Positions 46,081 through 58,677 of a stretch of 64,000 nucleotides of DNA are shown piece by piece. Made by a program: the position numbers and the translations under genes. Every line of letters begins with the position of its first letter. Position 1 is the stretch's first letter. Under the pieces are notes generated by a model. The model searched no databases, was not told the DNA's origin, and worked only from the letters and a program-made list of their open reading frames with translations. The stretch is from Cacajao melanocephalus (Eukaryota; Chordata; Mammalia; Primates; Pitheciidae). The stretch lies in contig CAUYLG010041578.1 in the NCBI GenBank assembly GCA_963573385.1, positions 1-64,000 on the forward strand, read 5' to 3'.

Positions 46081-47671
46081 ATGTTTTTAAATGAAATTTG
46101 GCAAATTCAAAGTTTTGAAAAAAATGAAGATGACCTATAAACTCAGCATCAAGCTCCAAGAAATACCCAATATTGCCAATTTGATAATATGTTCCTCCAG
46201 ATGTTTTTTTTTAATTTCACGTGTGTTGATTTGAAATGCGACTGTGTTAGTCTTGCTGTATCTTCAGACACTCAGAAGTTTCACTGTTGACTATGGCAAC
46301 ATTATGAAATGTTTCCCCCTCAAATTCAGAAGGCAATTTGGGAGGAAGTCCAGGTAACAGAGAAATTTAAAGAGTATATCTGATTTATTTTCTAGAAAAT
46401 GTAAGATTAGCACTGTGAGAGTAAATATGGGACATGACTTAGTTCACAGTCACATGGATAAGGTTCTCAAAGTAAAGAATTTCTGTTCTTTCCAATGCAG
46501 AATTTTTACTGGGAATAAATCAAGTTCAACCATACTTCTATATTTCCTCTATCATCCCTCTATAAAAACTATAACGTACAAGCTTTAGTCTATCTTCTGT
46601 AAGAACTTCTTGTTACTGGGCTTTTCTTTTTATGATTATAAATAGCCTTCATTACATTTGCAAACTATATCTAGAGTTTGGAATCTTGTGCATGGCTGCA
46701 ACGTGGTATTATTTAGTATTATTATTAATATATGTGCTGGGAGACAAGAGAACATTTTGATAACTACTCATAAATGTGCCAGATAGATGCATATTTACAG
46801 TATATATTTGCACAAAGCAATGTCATGAACATATGACTCACAAGTTCTGAAATCTGATACTGTTAGATAGATTGATGCTGGTAATTTATCATGTGCCGCT
46901 AGGAATAGGGAGATGAATTACAAAACCCTTTACTGGCTTCTGGCATCCAGGCAACAAACTTTTCTTGCCTTTCTCTCTTTGCCCTCGGATTCATCAGCAT
47001 CTCTGTGAAGTAGGATTCAAGGATGAAGTCAACCTAAAACTTTTTCTCTAGGTTTCCAGGAACAGACTGGGAGGGCTTAGTTACGGGCAGACCTAAATAG
47101 AAAACACTACAGGGATACAACCACAATTTATTTTCCTCTGAGGCTTTAAAAAAAAGAACCTACACTTTTGCATGCTGCAAATCTTTCTTTCTCTTTGTCT
47201 TCCTTTGACCCCAACCCCTACTACATGGGAACCAGAAATAATAAGTTTCTAATGGCCGAGGAGAAGCTGGGGCAGGGGCAGGAACATACCGCAGAACAAC
47301 GGAAGTGATTTTAAAACTCTTGACTCCTTCAGACCCGCCAGCATCAGAAACTATAAATAGGAATGCCTGGCAAGAGGGAAAGATGGGACAGATCTTTCCA
47401 CTTCTTCAGAATGCTCTTGAGCAGGAGGGAGAGAGCAGAAACATTTTAAATGTTTTGCACAAAACCTGCTTCGTTCCTTCACAGCAGAGCTGCTTGGCAT
47501 TATGGGAGAGCAGTTATCTGGGCAGAACTCAGAGCTGAAAAATCTTGCTGCAGTGGCTGTTGTTGACCTGATGAGATTAAAAAAAAAAAAATCCTTCACT
47601 GGGGGCGGGTGGGGGACGGAGAGGGGAAGTAAACAAACTTTTATTTTTTGGAGTATTTATCTATTGCTTGT

Positions 47672-48362
47672 CTGTTAGGGGATGAAATGTGTCCCCCTCA
47701 AATTCATGTGTTGAAGCCCTAACCCCCAGTATGACTGTATTTGGAGATAGGGCCTTAGGGAGGTAATTAAGGTTAAATGAGCTTGCAAGAGTGGGGACCT
47801 AACCCAGTAAGACTGGTGTACTTGTAAGAAGAGAAAGAGGTCAGGCGCAGTGGCTCACGACTGTAACCCCAGCACTTTGGGAGGCTGAGGCGGATGGATC
47901 ACAAGGTCAAGAGTTCAAGACCAGCCTAACCAACATGGTGAAACCCCATCTCTACTAAAAATACAAAAATTAGCTGTGTGTGGTGGCTCATGCCTATAAT
48001 CCCAGCTACTCAGGAGGCTGAGGCAGGAGAATCGTTTGAACTGAGGAGGTGGAGTTTGCAGTGAGCTGAGATCACTCCACTGTACTCACTCCAGCCTGGG
48101 TGACAGAGCAAGACTCTGTCTCAAACAAAACAAAAACGAGAGAGCCACCGTTAGTGTACATATACAGGAAAAAGGCCTGTGTAAGGAAAAAGGAGAGGGC
48201 AGCTGTCTGCAAGCCAGGAAGAGGGCCTTCACCGGAAACCAACCCTTCTGGCACCTTGATCTTGGACTTGCAGCCTTCAGAACTGTGAAAAAACAAACTT
48301 CTGTTGTTTAAGCTGCTTGGTCTGTGATATTCTGTTATGGCAGTCCTAGCCCACGAATACAA
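47672..48362 (+). mobile_element. MaLR LTR (MLT1A-like), sense, split by Alu
   Basis: Starts TGTTAGGGGATGAAATGTG; contains GTATGACTGTATTTGGAG and TAACCCAGTAAGACTGG; after the Alu it continues CTTGATCTTGGACTTGCAGC and CTGTTGTTTAAGCTGC, ending GAATACAAT. Full layout, both ends present. Confidence 0.88.
47842..48135 (+). mobile_element. Alu, sense, inside MaLR LTR
   Basis: Starts GTCAGGCGCAGTGG, tail AAACAAAACAAAAAC. AluS-type. Confidence 0.94.
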
Positions 48363-48437
48363 TGTCTTTTAACACTGAAAGGCAGATTGAAGTTCACTTG
48401 TGTATGTGACAAGGCATTGGACAACAGATTAAGGGCT

Positions 48438-48660
48438 AGGAGGTAGCCAAGTGGTTAAAAGAATTGGCTGCTGGAATAAGGTAGGCCTGGTTCAAATCCC
48501 AGTTTATCACTGACGAGTAGTGTGACCTCCAGCAAATTACTCTCTCTGTTTCCTCATCTGTAGGTGAGGAATAGTAACAGCTTACGTCTGCAAGACTGTT
48601 GTGAGGTCAAATGCTTTAATGTATGCAGAGCGTGTCATAGTTGCTGGCAAACAGCACCCT
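48438..48660 (+). mobile_element. MIR, sense
   Basis: Well preserved: GTAGCCAAGTGGTTAAAAG, GGTTCAAATCCCAG, GTGTGACCTCCAGCAAATTAC, TTTCCTCATCTGTAGG. The GGTTCAAATCC stretch is the tRNA-derived B-box region. Confidence 0.85.
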
Positions 48661-48689
48661 AAAAAATGTTAGCTCCGACAACGATGCTG

Positions 48690-48935
48690 AGCACCTCATT
48701 TGTTTATAGTAGTTTCAGTTTACAGAGTACTTCTACAGCCATTATTTCATTTGATTTTTATAGCAATCTTATAAGATTAGTTGGAAAGGAAATCTTACAC
48801 CCACTCGAGGGAGGAGGAAACCAGAATTCAGAGAGGAAAGGAACTTGTCCAAGCTCAAATTTCTAAGAAAAGTAGAGCCAGGCTTCAAATCAAGATCCCC
48901 TGACTCCAAGCTCAGTGCTTTCCTCACTAAATTTG
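48690..48935 (-). mobile_element. MIR, antisense
   Basis: GCAATCTTATAAGATTAG, AGGAGGAAACCAGAATTC, AACTTGTCCAAGCTC and GGCTTCAAATCAAGATC keep the reverse MIR order, facing the sense MIR just before it. Confidence 0.75.
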
Positions 48936-50321
48936 CAGTCTCTCCGAATTCCTCCCTCCCTTATCCCCTCCCCTTCTTTGTCTTTTTTTTTTTTTTTTCA
49001 CCAAACATGTATTGAGTTTCTGTCACATTCCGGGCATTTCCTCTTCTTTCCCTGGACCTGTGTATCTTTTCTCTCGTTTGTTTTGGCCTAGATGTTGTGC
49101 GTGTGTACATGTGCGAGCCTGCGCCTGTGTGCCCACATTTGGGCATCTAGGGCTCTCGTTCTCCCTAAGGGTGACCTTGCCTTGTGTCTCCTCTCCTTAC
49201 CTACCAGTGTTTTAGCTCAAAGACGGCATTTGGCTTTCAAGGACATATTATAAATAGAGCCTTAACAGCACTCTCTTTTCTTATCTGAAAACTGACACGA
49301 AGCACAGGCAACTAGGACAAAAAGGAAGAGAACAGGGTCTGTGGTGGAGCAGATAATCAATATCTTTAAATGATTTGAGAGCAGAAATTCCCAAAGGGGA
49401 GGTGAGAAGAGACCTGAAAATGACAGCCTGAGGAAGCTTGCTGGGCTCTCCTAGGGAGTGAGGAGGTGGGGGAATGTTTGAAAAAGCAGATTTCATATAG
49501 CAATTTTGTATTTAGAAAAATATCCTCGCAAAAGCTGTTACTCTCATAGTACAAACTACAGAAATTAAAGCTCTCCAGAACCTTTTTGACCCTTGGGGTT
49601 ATATAAGAGTTACAGCAATTCCCAATGAAACAGGAGGTGGGCTCTGAATTGTGAGAGCTGAGATCATTACCGTGTATTTTTGGCCATTAGGGACTTGAAT
49701 GTAAAAAGCTGGAAAACACTGTTTTGTAGAGTCTTCAGAAAAGAAGGAAGGCCTAAAAAGTTGCAAGGAATCAGTGCTTGAAAGGTTCCCATAGAGTTTG
49801 AAAATGCCATAAAACCCAACTCTGTTTTACAGATGAGGCAACTGAGGCACAGAGAGAAGTTGCTGGCACAAGATCTAATGCTCATAACAGCATTGGCCGA
49901 GCCCAGCACTGGCCTCAACCTGCAGTGGGGGACTATCCATAGAAAAGACCAGGGGCTTTCCAACAAGTTGTCCTCGACTCCTAAGAAAGAGAACTAAAAT
50001 GTGCTTTAGGAGGCTGGGACCAATCCCAGGGCATCAGCCCAATTAGCTGAAGGATGGTACTGGGAAGGCATTTGGAACACAAAAGCAGATACTCCTGCTG
50101 TTCTAGATGGCTTCCTAAGGGCCAGGGTTCTTCAGGTCGGTTTTTCCAAGGATCTAAAGTAGTAGGTTGGACAGCAAGGGATGTGGAGGGTCAACGAAGC
50201 AGCTGTTGGCTTTTGGTGTATATAAATAATGCCCCTCTAAGAGATAGGGTGTGTTTTGATTATTCTGCATAACAAATCACCCCAAAAGTGTTGGTGAGCC
50301 TTGGCCTTGCATTTTCTGAGA
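48936..50321. other. Mostly unique stretch before the hexamer array
   Basis: Holds a C/T-rich patch and T15 run (48950-49000), a possible antisense MIR at 49800-49925, and at 50255-50297 a fragment (TTATTCTGCATAACAAATC) of an interspersed repeat, cut off where the array begins. No gene. Confidence 0.45.
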
Positions 50322-52124
50322 CTCTGACCCACACCCTGACCTCAACCTTATCCTCATCCTGAAGCTGACCCTGAACCTAATCCTTTCTCTGACCCTGACC
50401 CTGATTTTGAGCCTCCTGGTGAACCATAGCCTCAGCCTGCCATTTACTCTGACAGAGAACATGACCTTGTCCTTCACCCTGTTTTCCACACTACCATGAT
50501 TCTTAGCTATGCCCACCCAGACTCTGATCCTGACACAGACTCTGATTCTCACCCTCACACTGAATTTGTCTATAGGCAGACTTGAACTCTGAGGCTGACC
50601 CTATGCTCACCCTGAATTTGATGCTAATCTTGAACCTGACCCTCACCATGTCCCCAAACCTATGGCCCTCACACTGACTCTGACTCTCACACTTACCCTC
50701 TCAATCTAACCCTACCCCTCACCCTGATGCTGACATTGACCTTTATCCTGATGTTAACCCTGGACATATACCCCACACTCCCTCTGAATCTGACTTTAAT
50801 CCTCACCCTGACACTCACGATTACTCAGATCCTGAACCTGACCTTCATCACGATCTTGACCCTGACCTTGACCTAGATACTCACATGACTCTCTTCCTGG
50901 CTGAACTCTGACCCTCAACCTGAACCTCACACTGATTCTTACCATGACCTGAGCTTGACCCTGAACGTGATGCTAAATAAGCTCTTGACCCTGAACTTGG
51001 CTCTCACCCTGATTCTACCTTCATCCTCACCCTCACCCTGACCTTTATCTAACCCTTACCTTAATTTTTTTCTTGAACCTTAATTTGAACCTGACACTTA
51101 TCTAATCTTGACGCTGACCCTTACCCATAACCTACGAGACACTCAGTCTGACACTAACTTTCATTCTCACACTGATGTTGACCCATACTCTTACCCTCAC
51201 TCATTCACACTGACATTGAACCTGACCATAAATCTGGCCCTGTCTCTGAACCTCACCCTAAACTTTATCCTTCACAAGACCCTGCTCCACACCCTGCCCA
51301 TGACTGAGACTGAATCTGCTGCTGTCTCTGAATCTCTCATCCTCACTCTTAACCACAGCTCTAATGCTTATTCTGACCCTTACCCTCACTCTGAGTTTGT
51401 CCCTAACCAAAAAACTCCCTCTGACACTGAATTTCACCCTTACTCTGACCCTTGGACTATCCCATCCTCATCATGACCCTGATGAAGCTATGACCCTGAC
51501 TCTAGCCCTGACCCTCACCCTGGTATGAACACTGACTCAATCCTGACCATGACCCAGAACATCACCCTATCACACTGGTCTTAAATTCATCCTCACCCTG
51601 AACCTGACCCAAATTCTGACCCTTATCCTTGTCTTGATCATGACTATGACCTTGAAAAGACCATGGCACTCACAGTGACCATCAAATGGTTCTACCTCAC
51701 CATTACCCTAACACTTTAGCTGGGCATCCTCATCAGGACCTTTGCATTCACCTGACCCTGCTCACCTTGAGTTTACTATGCACTACATGCTCAACCAAAT
51801 CCTCATTCTAAACCTGACCCTGACCCTGACCTTTATTCTGATGTTCACCTTAAAACTGGCCTGCATCTGGCCCTCCCTCTTGCTCTCATCTTGTGTCTAT
51901 GACCCTGGCCCTAAAAGTATCTCTGACCCTGGTATCATGCTGACATTGGCTCTAACCACCCTACCTCTCAAAAGTTACCCTAAACTTAAATTTCACCCTG
52001 TCCCTGGTCATGACCCTGACCAATAACTTGACCTTGACCCTGATCCTGACCATCAGCCTGACACTGACTCTCACCAAGACTCTGACATTCACACGGACTA
52101 TCAAACTGACTAGACTGACTCTGG

Positions 52125-52712
52125 CTTAAAAAATTTGTGGTAAAAGAAATATAAAATTTACCATCTTAAACATTTAAAAATGTATAGTTCAATGACACCA
52201 AGTACATTCACATTGTTGTGCAACCAGTCTCCAGAACTCTTTTCATCTTGCAAAACTGAAACTCTGTATCAGTTAAACAACTCCCTCTTTTCCCCTTTCC
52301 CAGCCCCTGGCAACCACCATTATAGTTTCTGTCTCTATAATTTTGAGTAACCTAACTATATAGGTGGAATCGTACAGTATTTGTCCTTTGGTGACTGGAT
52401 CATTTCACCTAGCATAATAACCTTGAGATTCATCCATGCTGTAGCATGCATCAGAATTCCCTTCCTTTTTAAGGCTGAATAATATTCAGTATATACCACA
52501 TTTTATTATCCATTCATCTGTCCATGGACACTTGGGTTGCTTCTACCTTTTGCCTGTTGTGAATAATGCTGCTATAAACATAAGTGTTCAAGCATCTCTT
52601 TGAGACCCTACTTTCAATTCTTCTGTAAATATACCTAGAAGTAGAATTGCTGGATCATGTAGTAATTTTTAATTTTTTGAGGAACCGACCATATTGTTTT
52701 CCATAGTGGCTG
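52125..52712 (-). mobile_element. L1M fragment inserted in the hexamer array
   Basis: GTACATTCACATTGTTGTGC, CCTGGCAACCACCATTATAG, GGCTGAATAATATTCAG and GTTTTCCATAGTGGCTG are antisense L1M. Hexamers lie directly on both sides (before 52125, after 52712). Confidence 0.9.
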
Positions 52713-55434
52713 TGACCCTACCTTTTATGCTGAACTTTACCTGACCCTGTCCTACATCCTGACCCTAACAATGACCTTCCACCTGATCCTTAACCTGAAC
52801 TTCACCCTGAATGCCACTGTCATGCTAACCCTAACTATGACACTGTCTTGACTTTTACCACATCCCTACACTGTGCTAGAGCCTGACCGTGACCCAAACT
52901 GTCAACCTCACACTGATTCTGACTCTGTATCTTACACATATACTTGTACATTCACCCTGACTTTCACCTCTCTTTGACCATGACTTAGACCCTGAAGTTA
53001 ACCCCTACCCTGCCTCTAAATTTGAACTAGACTTTTACTTTGATCTTGCTCAGACCTTTACCCTGAACCTGATCTCAACTTAATCCTTACCTCGCCATGA
53101 TTTTACCTTCACATTCACCCTGACTTCAAGACTAAAGCTGACCCTTATCCTCACACAGAACATAACCCTGAGCCTCACCATGACCCTATCCATGATTCTG
53201 ACGCTGACACTCATCCTGACGCTGACTCTGATTCCCACTCTTCACAGTAAACCTGATACTAACTAAGACCCTGGTGCATACCTGACCCTATTCTTCATTC
53301 TGGCGACCTGATACTTTGATCCTTAACCTAAACCTTCATGATATTGACCCTCTATCTTGTTCCTTATCCTAAATATGACCCTCACACTGACCCTGATTTC
53401 CACCCTTATGAAGACCCTTACCCTCAACCTTTCATACTGACTGTCATCATGATACTATCTTACTCTGATCCTGACCCTAAACTGGACTCTAAATCTGACC
53501 CTTAACTTGTCCCTGACAATTATCTTTACTTTCTCTGTTGATCTTAAATGAAATCTGACCATGATGATACCTTGAAACTGACTCTGACCTCTCTGCTGCT
53601 GAACTTGACTTTTATCTTGTCCCTCAGTGTCACCTTATTCATCACTCTGACCCTGACCAGCCTCTGACATTGATCCTGAACCTTACCTGATCCTAACCTT
53701 TGCCTTGACACTGACCCTCAACCTGATCCTTATCCTAAACCTGACCATCAATCTGAACTTGACCATCAATCTGACCCAGATTATAAGAATGAAAACAATT
53801 GTGACCCTCACTATGTCCCCAAACCTGAGCTGGCTGAACTTGATACTGACCATAACCCTGACCACCGTCACCCTTACTCTTACCCTCCATTATGACTCTC
53901 ACTCTTACCCTGACCTTCACACTGAACTGATACTCAGCCTGACTTTGACCCTGTCACCATGTCCCTGAGCCTGACTTTGACTTTATCCATGACACTCAGC
54001 AAGACTCTGATATTCGGTTGAACCTTAACCCTGATGGTGTCCCTGAGCTTGCTTGTGAATTTTAACCTCATCCTGATCCTCACCCTCTGCTTGGCCCTAA
54101 CCCTATGATGATCCTGGCCCTGATTATCACCCTTACCTGACCAACATCCTCACCTGATTCTGACACTCAAACTGAGCATGGTATGGAAACTATTCTCACA
54201 TCAGCCCTGATCCTCAGCTTCGCCCAGAGCCTTGGCAAACTCTAATCTTAATCTTGACCCTGACTCTGATCCTCAACCAGATACTTTTCTGACCTTACCC
54301 TGAACTGTTTTGCATCTTGACCTTGACCCTCACCATGACACCATCCATGAGCCTCATCAGCTCCCTGAACCTCATCTTGAGTGTGATCCTCACCTTCACC
54401 TTGACCTTCACACACAGCTTTACCCTTCCCCTGACCCTCATCTGAAAGTGATTCCGACCTTGGACCAAACCATATACTCACCCTGGCCTCATCCTAAACT
54501 GGACCTTTATGATGACTCTTATTCTCACTCTGAACCTGACCTGCACCTAACTCTCATTTTTACCCTGACTCGGATTTGGCCATCACCCTGCATACGACCC
54601 ACATCTTGAAACTCACCCTTATCCTTACCATAATCCTCACCCTGATAATGACCCACACAAAGACCCTGATATTCATGCTATCACCCTGACTCTACCCTTA
54701 CCCTGGCCCTGAACTTTACCCTGAATCTTAACTGACCCTGACAGTCAACCTAATCTTTCCTCTGAAATCCTCACCCCAACCTTGACCCTAACTGTAACAA
54801 TGACATTGTCATCGATCCTTCTATTTCCATGTAACGTGACCCTGACCATAACCCCCACACTCACACACACCCACACCCTGACCAATACCTTGACTATGAA
54901 CTGGACCTCAATTTGTCCCTGAGACTCAACCTATCATGGCTCTTATGCTGACTCTCACAATGACCCTGACCCTCACTTTGACCCTCAACCTAATATTAAC
55001 CCTTATCTTGAGAACAAAAAGACTCTGAAGCTGAAGCTTACCCTGAACATTATCATGATGCAACCCAGACTCTAACTTTTATTCTCACCCTGAACCTATC
55101 CCTCACCATGTGCCTGATATTGGCGGTCATGCTGACTATGACCTTCCTATTACATCTCTGAACTTTACCTAGAACCCTATTCTCATGTTCATCTTGACCC
55201 TGAAACTCAACTAACACTGTAATCACTCAACTATCACTCACTGTAATCTTGATACGAACCCTAACCTGGACCCTCAAACTTACCATGACCTCACCGTATC
55301 CTTGATCTTGTACTTGACCTTGTCCCTACCCTCATCCTGACTTTACCTCTCACCATGATCCTGATACTGATCTTCACCTGCAACCTCAAACTTTATCTGA
55401 CCAAGACCCTTATATTTATCGTTTCTGACCACAA

Positions 55435-55878
55435 TGATTTGAAAGTTTGTCTCCTCCAAACCTCATTTTGAAATTTGATCCCCAATGTTGGAGGTGGGGT
55501 CTAGTGTAGGTTGTTTTGGTCATGGGGGTAAATCCCTCATGAATAGATAATGCCCTCCCTGGGGTATGGGGAGGAAAGTGGGGAGTGAGTGAGTTCTTGA
55601 TCTATTCGTTCCCACGAGATCTGGTTGTTAAAAAGAGCCCAGTACCTCCCCTCCTACTCTCTCTTGCTCCCTCTCTCTCCATGTGATCCCTGCACATGTG
55701 ACTCCCCTTTGCCTTCCTCCATGAGTGGAAGCAGCCTGAGGCTCTTGCCAGAAGCAGATGCTGATGCCATGTTTTTATATAGTCTGCAGAACTGTGAGCC
55801 AATTAAACAAATCCCTTTTCTTTATAAATTACTCAGCCTCAGGTTTTTGTTTATAACAACACAAAATAGACTAAGACA
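55435..55878 (+). mobile_element. MST-type MaLR solo LTR inserted in the array
   Basis: Starts TGATTTGAAAGTTTGTCTCC, contains CCCCAATGTTGGAGGTGGGG, GAGTGAGTTCTTGATC, GCCAATTAAACAAATCCC and ends GACTAAGACA. Hexamers flank it. CTGAC occurs close to both ends and may include the 5-bp target duplication. Confidence 0.9.
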
Positions 55879-56647
55879 CTGACCTGGTACTTAACCCCAC
55901 CCCCACCACGATAAACACACTGCCACTGTATCTGACTTCCTTACTCTTCAAACATTACTGTCCTTGATAATCAACCTGACCAGACCCCGTTTGTCACTCT
56001 GAACCTGACTGTTGCCCTAACCTTGATCTTTACACCACCCTCACCCTGAACCTGACCCTCACACTATTGTGATGGCTAATTCTTACCATGACCCTAATCT
56101 TTAATTCTTACCCCACAATGATGCTGAACCTGACTGGAGTCCTCATCCCAACTCACATCTGGATACTCCACATCTAGATATGCACATCACTTCTCTCCTG
56201 AACAATGGCTGTGCCTGTGCCTCATCTTCACTTTCACCTTGATCCTGATCCTAAACCTCACCTGGCCTTGAACATCATTCATACACTGACCCTTATTTGA
56301 GTTTACTCTTATTCCAACCCTCACACTGACCATTACGTTGACCCTGACCCTAACCATCACCCTGACACTGACTCTGAAATGTACATCCACTCACTCTGAC
56401 CCTGTACCAGACCCTCTGCACCTCACTCTGTCACTAACCTTCTCATTGACCCTGACCCCCAACTTGATCCCCAAATACATCCTCACATGCAGATCCTAAT
56501 ACTGATCATGATACTGATCCTGACACCATGATCCTAACACTCATCATTATCACGACCTTGACTCACAACCTCACCCTGTCTGTGACCCTCATTGTGACCC
56601 TGAGCCTTATAATGATCCTGACTCTAATAATGACCTAACCATCACTA

Positions 56648-56804
56648 AGTTGAGTTTGAACATGAAATCTTATACACTAACACTCTAGTTTCTTTTTGGA
56701 TTTCTTATTGTTCTCAATTAGAATGTGCTTTTGAGTAAGAATGTGCTTTTGAGGACTACATGTAATTCTCAACTTGCTTACACATGTATTGTATGCTTTC
56801 TTTT
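56648..56804. repeat. Array right flank with short tandem duplication
   Basis: AGAATGTGCTTTTGAG occurs at 56720-56735 and again at 56738-56753 (period 18). The rest is unassigned AT-rich sequence. Confidence 0.7.
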
Positions 56805-57100
56805 CTTTTCAGACAGGATCCCTCTCTATTGCCCAAGCTGGAGTGCAGTGACATGATCATGACTCACTGCAGACTCAACCTCCTGGGCTCAAGTGACTTT
56901 CCCTCCTCAGCCTCCTGAGTGACTGGGACCAAAGGCATGCACCACCACTCCCAGCTAATTAATTCTTTTTTTTTTTTTAAATAGAGACAAGGTCTTACCA
57001 TGTTGCTCAGGCTGGTCTCGAACCCCTCAGTTCAAGTGATCCTCCCACCTCAGCTTCCCAAAGTACTAGGATTGCAGGTGTGAGCCACTGCACCCAACCT
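56805..57100 (-). mobile_element. AluJ-type, antisense
   Basis: Old Alu with GACAGGATCCCTCTCTATTG and a T-rich middle linker at 56966-56979. Confidence 0.92.
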
Positions 57101-57164
57101 ACTGTGTGTTTTCAAATATGCTGCTTTGATTTATGGTCTACCTTAAAGTAAGACACTGTAGTTG

Positions 57165-57470
57165 GGCTGGGCATGGTGGTTTACAACTGCAATCCCAGAA
57201 TTTGGGAGGCTGAGGCAGTGGATCACAAGGTCAGGAGTTCAAGACCAGCCAGGCCAACATGGTGAAACCCCATCTCTACTAAAAATACAAAAATTAGCCA
57301 GGTGCAGTGGTAGGTGCCTGTAATCCCAGCTACTCGGGAGGCTGAGGCAGGAAAATCACTTGAACTCGGGGGTGGAGTTTGCAGTGAGCTGAGATCATGC
57401 CACTGCACTCCAGCCTGGGCAACAGACTGAGACTGTGTCTCAAAAAAAAAAAAAAGAAAAGAAAAGAAAG
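57165..57470 (+). mobile_element. Alu, sense, first insertion at a shared site
   Basis: TSD GACACTGTAGTTG (57152-57164) and AAACTGCAGTTG (57471-57482). Tail AAAAG-rich. Its antisense creates most of a 189-codon false frame (57223-57792). Confidence 0.94.
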
Positions 57471-57482
57471 AAACTGCAGTTG

Positions 57483-57830
<348 letters not shown>

Positions 57831-57884
57831 TCAGATAAAGCATAGGTTAATTATAACAGTTAAGAATTTTATTTATATATTTAT

Positions 57885-58188
57885 TTATTTTTAATTTATT
57901 TTTGAGACAGAGTTTTGCTCTTGTTGCCCAGGCTGGAGGGTAATGGCACGATTTCAGCTCACTGAAACCTTTGCCTCCCAGGTTCAAGTGATTCTCCTGC
58001 CTTAGCATCCTGAGTAGCTGGGATTACAGGTGTGTGCCCCCATGTCTAGCTAATTTTTGTAGTTTTGGTAGAGATGGGGTTTTACCATGTTGGCCAGGCT
58101 AGTCTCAAACTCCTGGCCTCAGGTGATCCGCCTGTCTCAGCCTCCCAAAATGCTAGGATTACAGACATGAGCCACTGTGCCCACCCAG
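57885..58188 (-). mobile_element. Alu, antisense
   Basis: Full-length with a TATTTATTTATT tail. TSD about AGAATTTT on both sides. Confidence 0.93.
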
Positions 58189-58492
58189 AATTTTCTTTAG
58201 AGACCAGTGTCTGATTCTTTTTTCACTTTGTTAGTCTGTTCACATAAATACAATTTTTAGTATTTCCTTTACTTGCAAGAAATTACTGTTGAGGACAGTG
58301 TGTTAATATGAACTCATTTTCACATATATAGCTTAGGTTCCTCTTATCTTGTTCTGACTCACAGGAAGAAATTGTAATTGAGATGAGTATGAGTTTCTGA
58401 GTTGTTTGGGGAGTCAAATAAATCTTAAATACATCTTGGTTTAGGCAAACAGAAGTAGCATTGAAAACAATCTGTATTAGTGCATATAAGCC

Positions 58493-58546
58493 TAGGCACC
58501 TGTAATCCCAGCTACTCGGGGAGGCTGAGGCAGGAGAATCACCTTT
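58493..58546 (+). mobile_element. Short Alu fragment
   Basis: CACCTGTAATCCCAGCTACT to AGGAGAATCACC only. It sits inside the first tandem copy. Confidence 0.85.
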
Positions 58547-58677
58547 TGCTTCCTAGAGTAAACTGAGACGAACATAAGCACAGATGAGTATGTGTTCATC
58601 GCAAAGGCGCAGCCCTATTGTGAGGGACAACAAATAAGGATGAGTCTAAGCAGCAGTACTGAAAAGAATCTGCCAGT

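Larger units (their letters stand above)
44923..47671. other. Long mostly unique stretch
   Basis: No gene recognised. Contains a candidate exon (45171-45339) and a weak L1M-like tail (45780-46080). A G-rich patch follows an A-run at 47580-47630. Confidence 0.4.
50322..56647. repeat. Giant decayed hexamer array, CTNACC = TNAGGG (telomere-variant-like)
   Basis: A 6-bp period is kept over about 6.3 kb (about 5.3 kb, some 880 units, without two insertions). The consensus on this strand is CTNACC: CTGACC, CTCACC, CTTACC and CTAACC are all common, with CTGAAC and CTGATC as frequent derivatives. The other strand reads TNAGGG, covering TTAGGG, TCAGGG and TGAGGG. Perfect runs are very short: three units at 51813-51831 is the longest I found. 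So it is old. Because the unit has no in-frame stop in several frames, it creates long false open frames of alternating two-residue repeats (TLTL, RVRV, GQGQ). The C-rich strand is the plus strand throughout, with no inversion noticed. Confidence 0.93.

Noticed and set aside
47344..47370. CTATAAATAG as a core promoter TATA box
   Set aside because: AT-rich matches of this length are frequent; nothing downstream resembles a transcript start or exon.
48438..48660. tRNA gene suggested by the GGTTCAAATCC B-box-like stretch
   Set aside because: No cloverleaf can be built around it; it is the tRNA-derived head of a MIR.
50277..50558. 93-codon minus-strand frame rich in RVRV/RIRV
   Set aside because: Same cause as above, on the opposite strand of the array.
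51108..51476. 122-codon frame with TLTL/NLTL repeats
   Set aside because: It is a by-product of the hexamer array: a 6-bp period gives two-residue repeats, and several frames lack stops. No start context or domain.
54248..54481. GQGQ/EGQG-rich minus-strand frame resembling a low-complexity protein
   Set aside because: Third frame of the same hexamer array.
50322..56647. CRISPR-like or protein-repeat interpretation of the array
   Set aside because: The period is 6 bp with no spacers and the DNA is eukaryotic.
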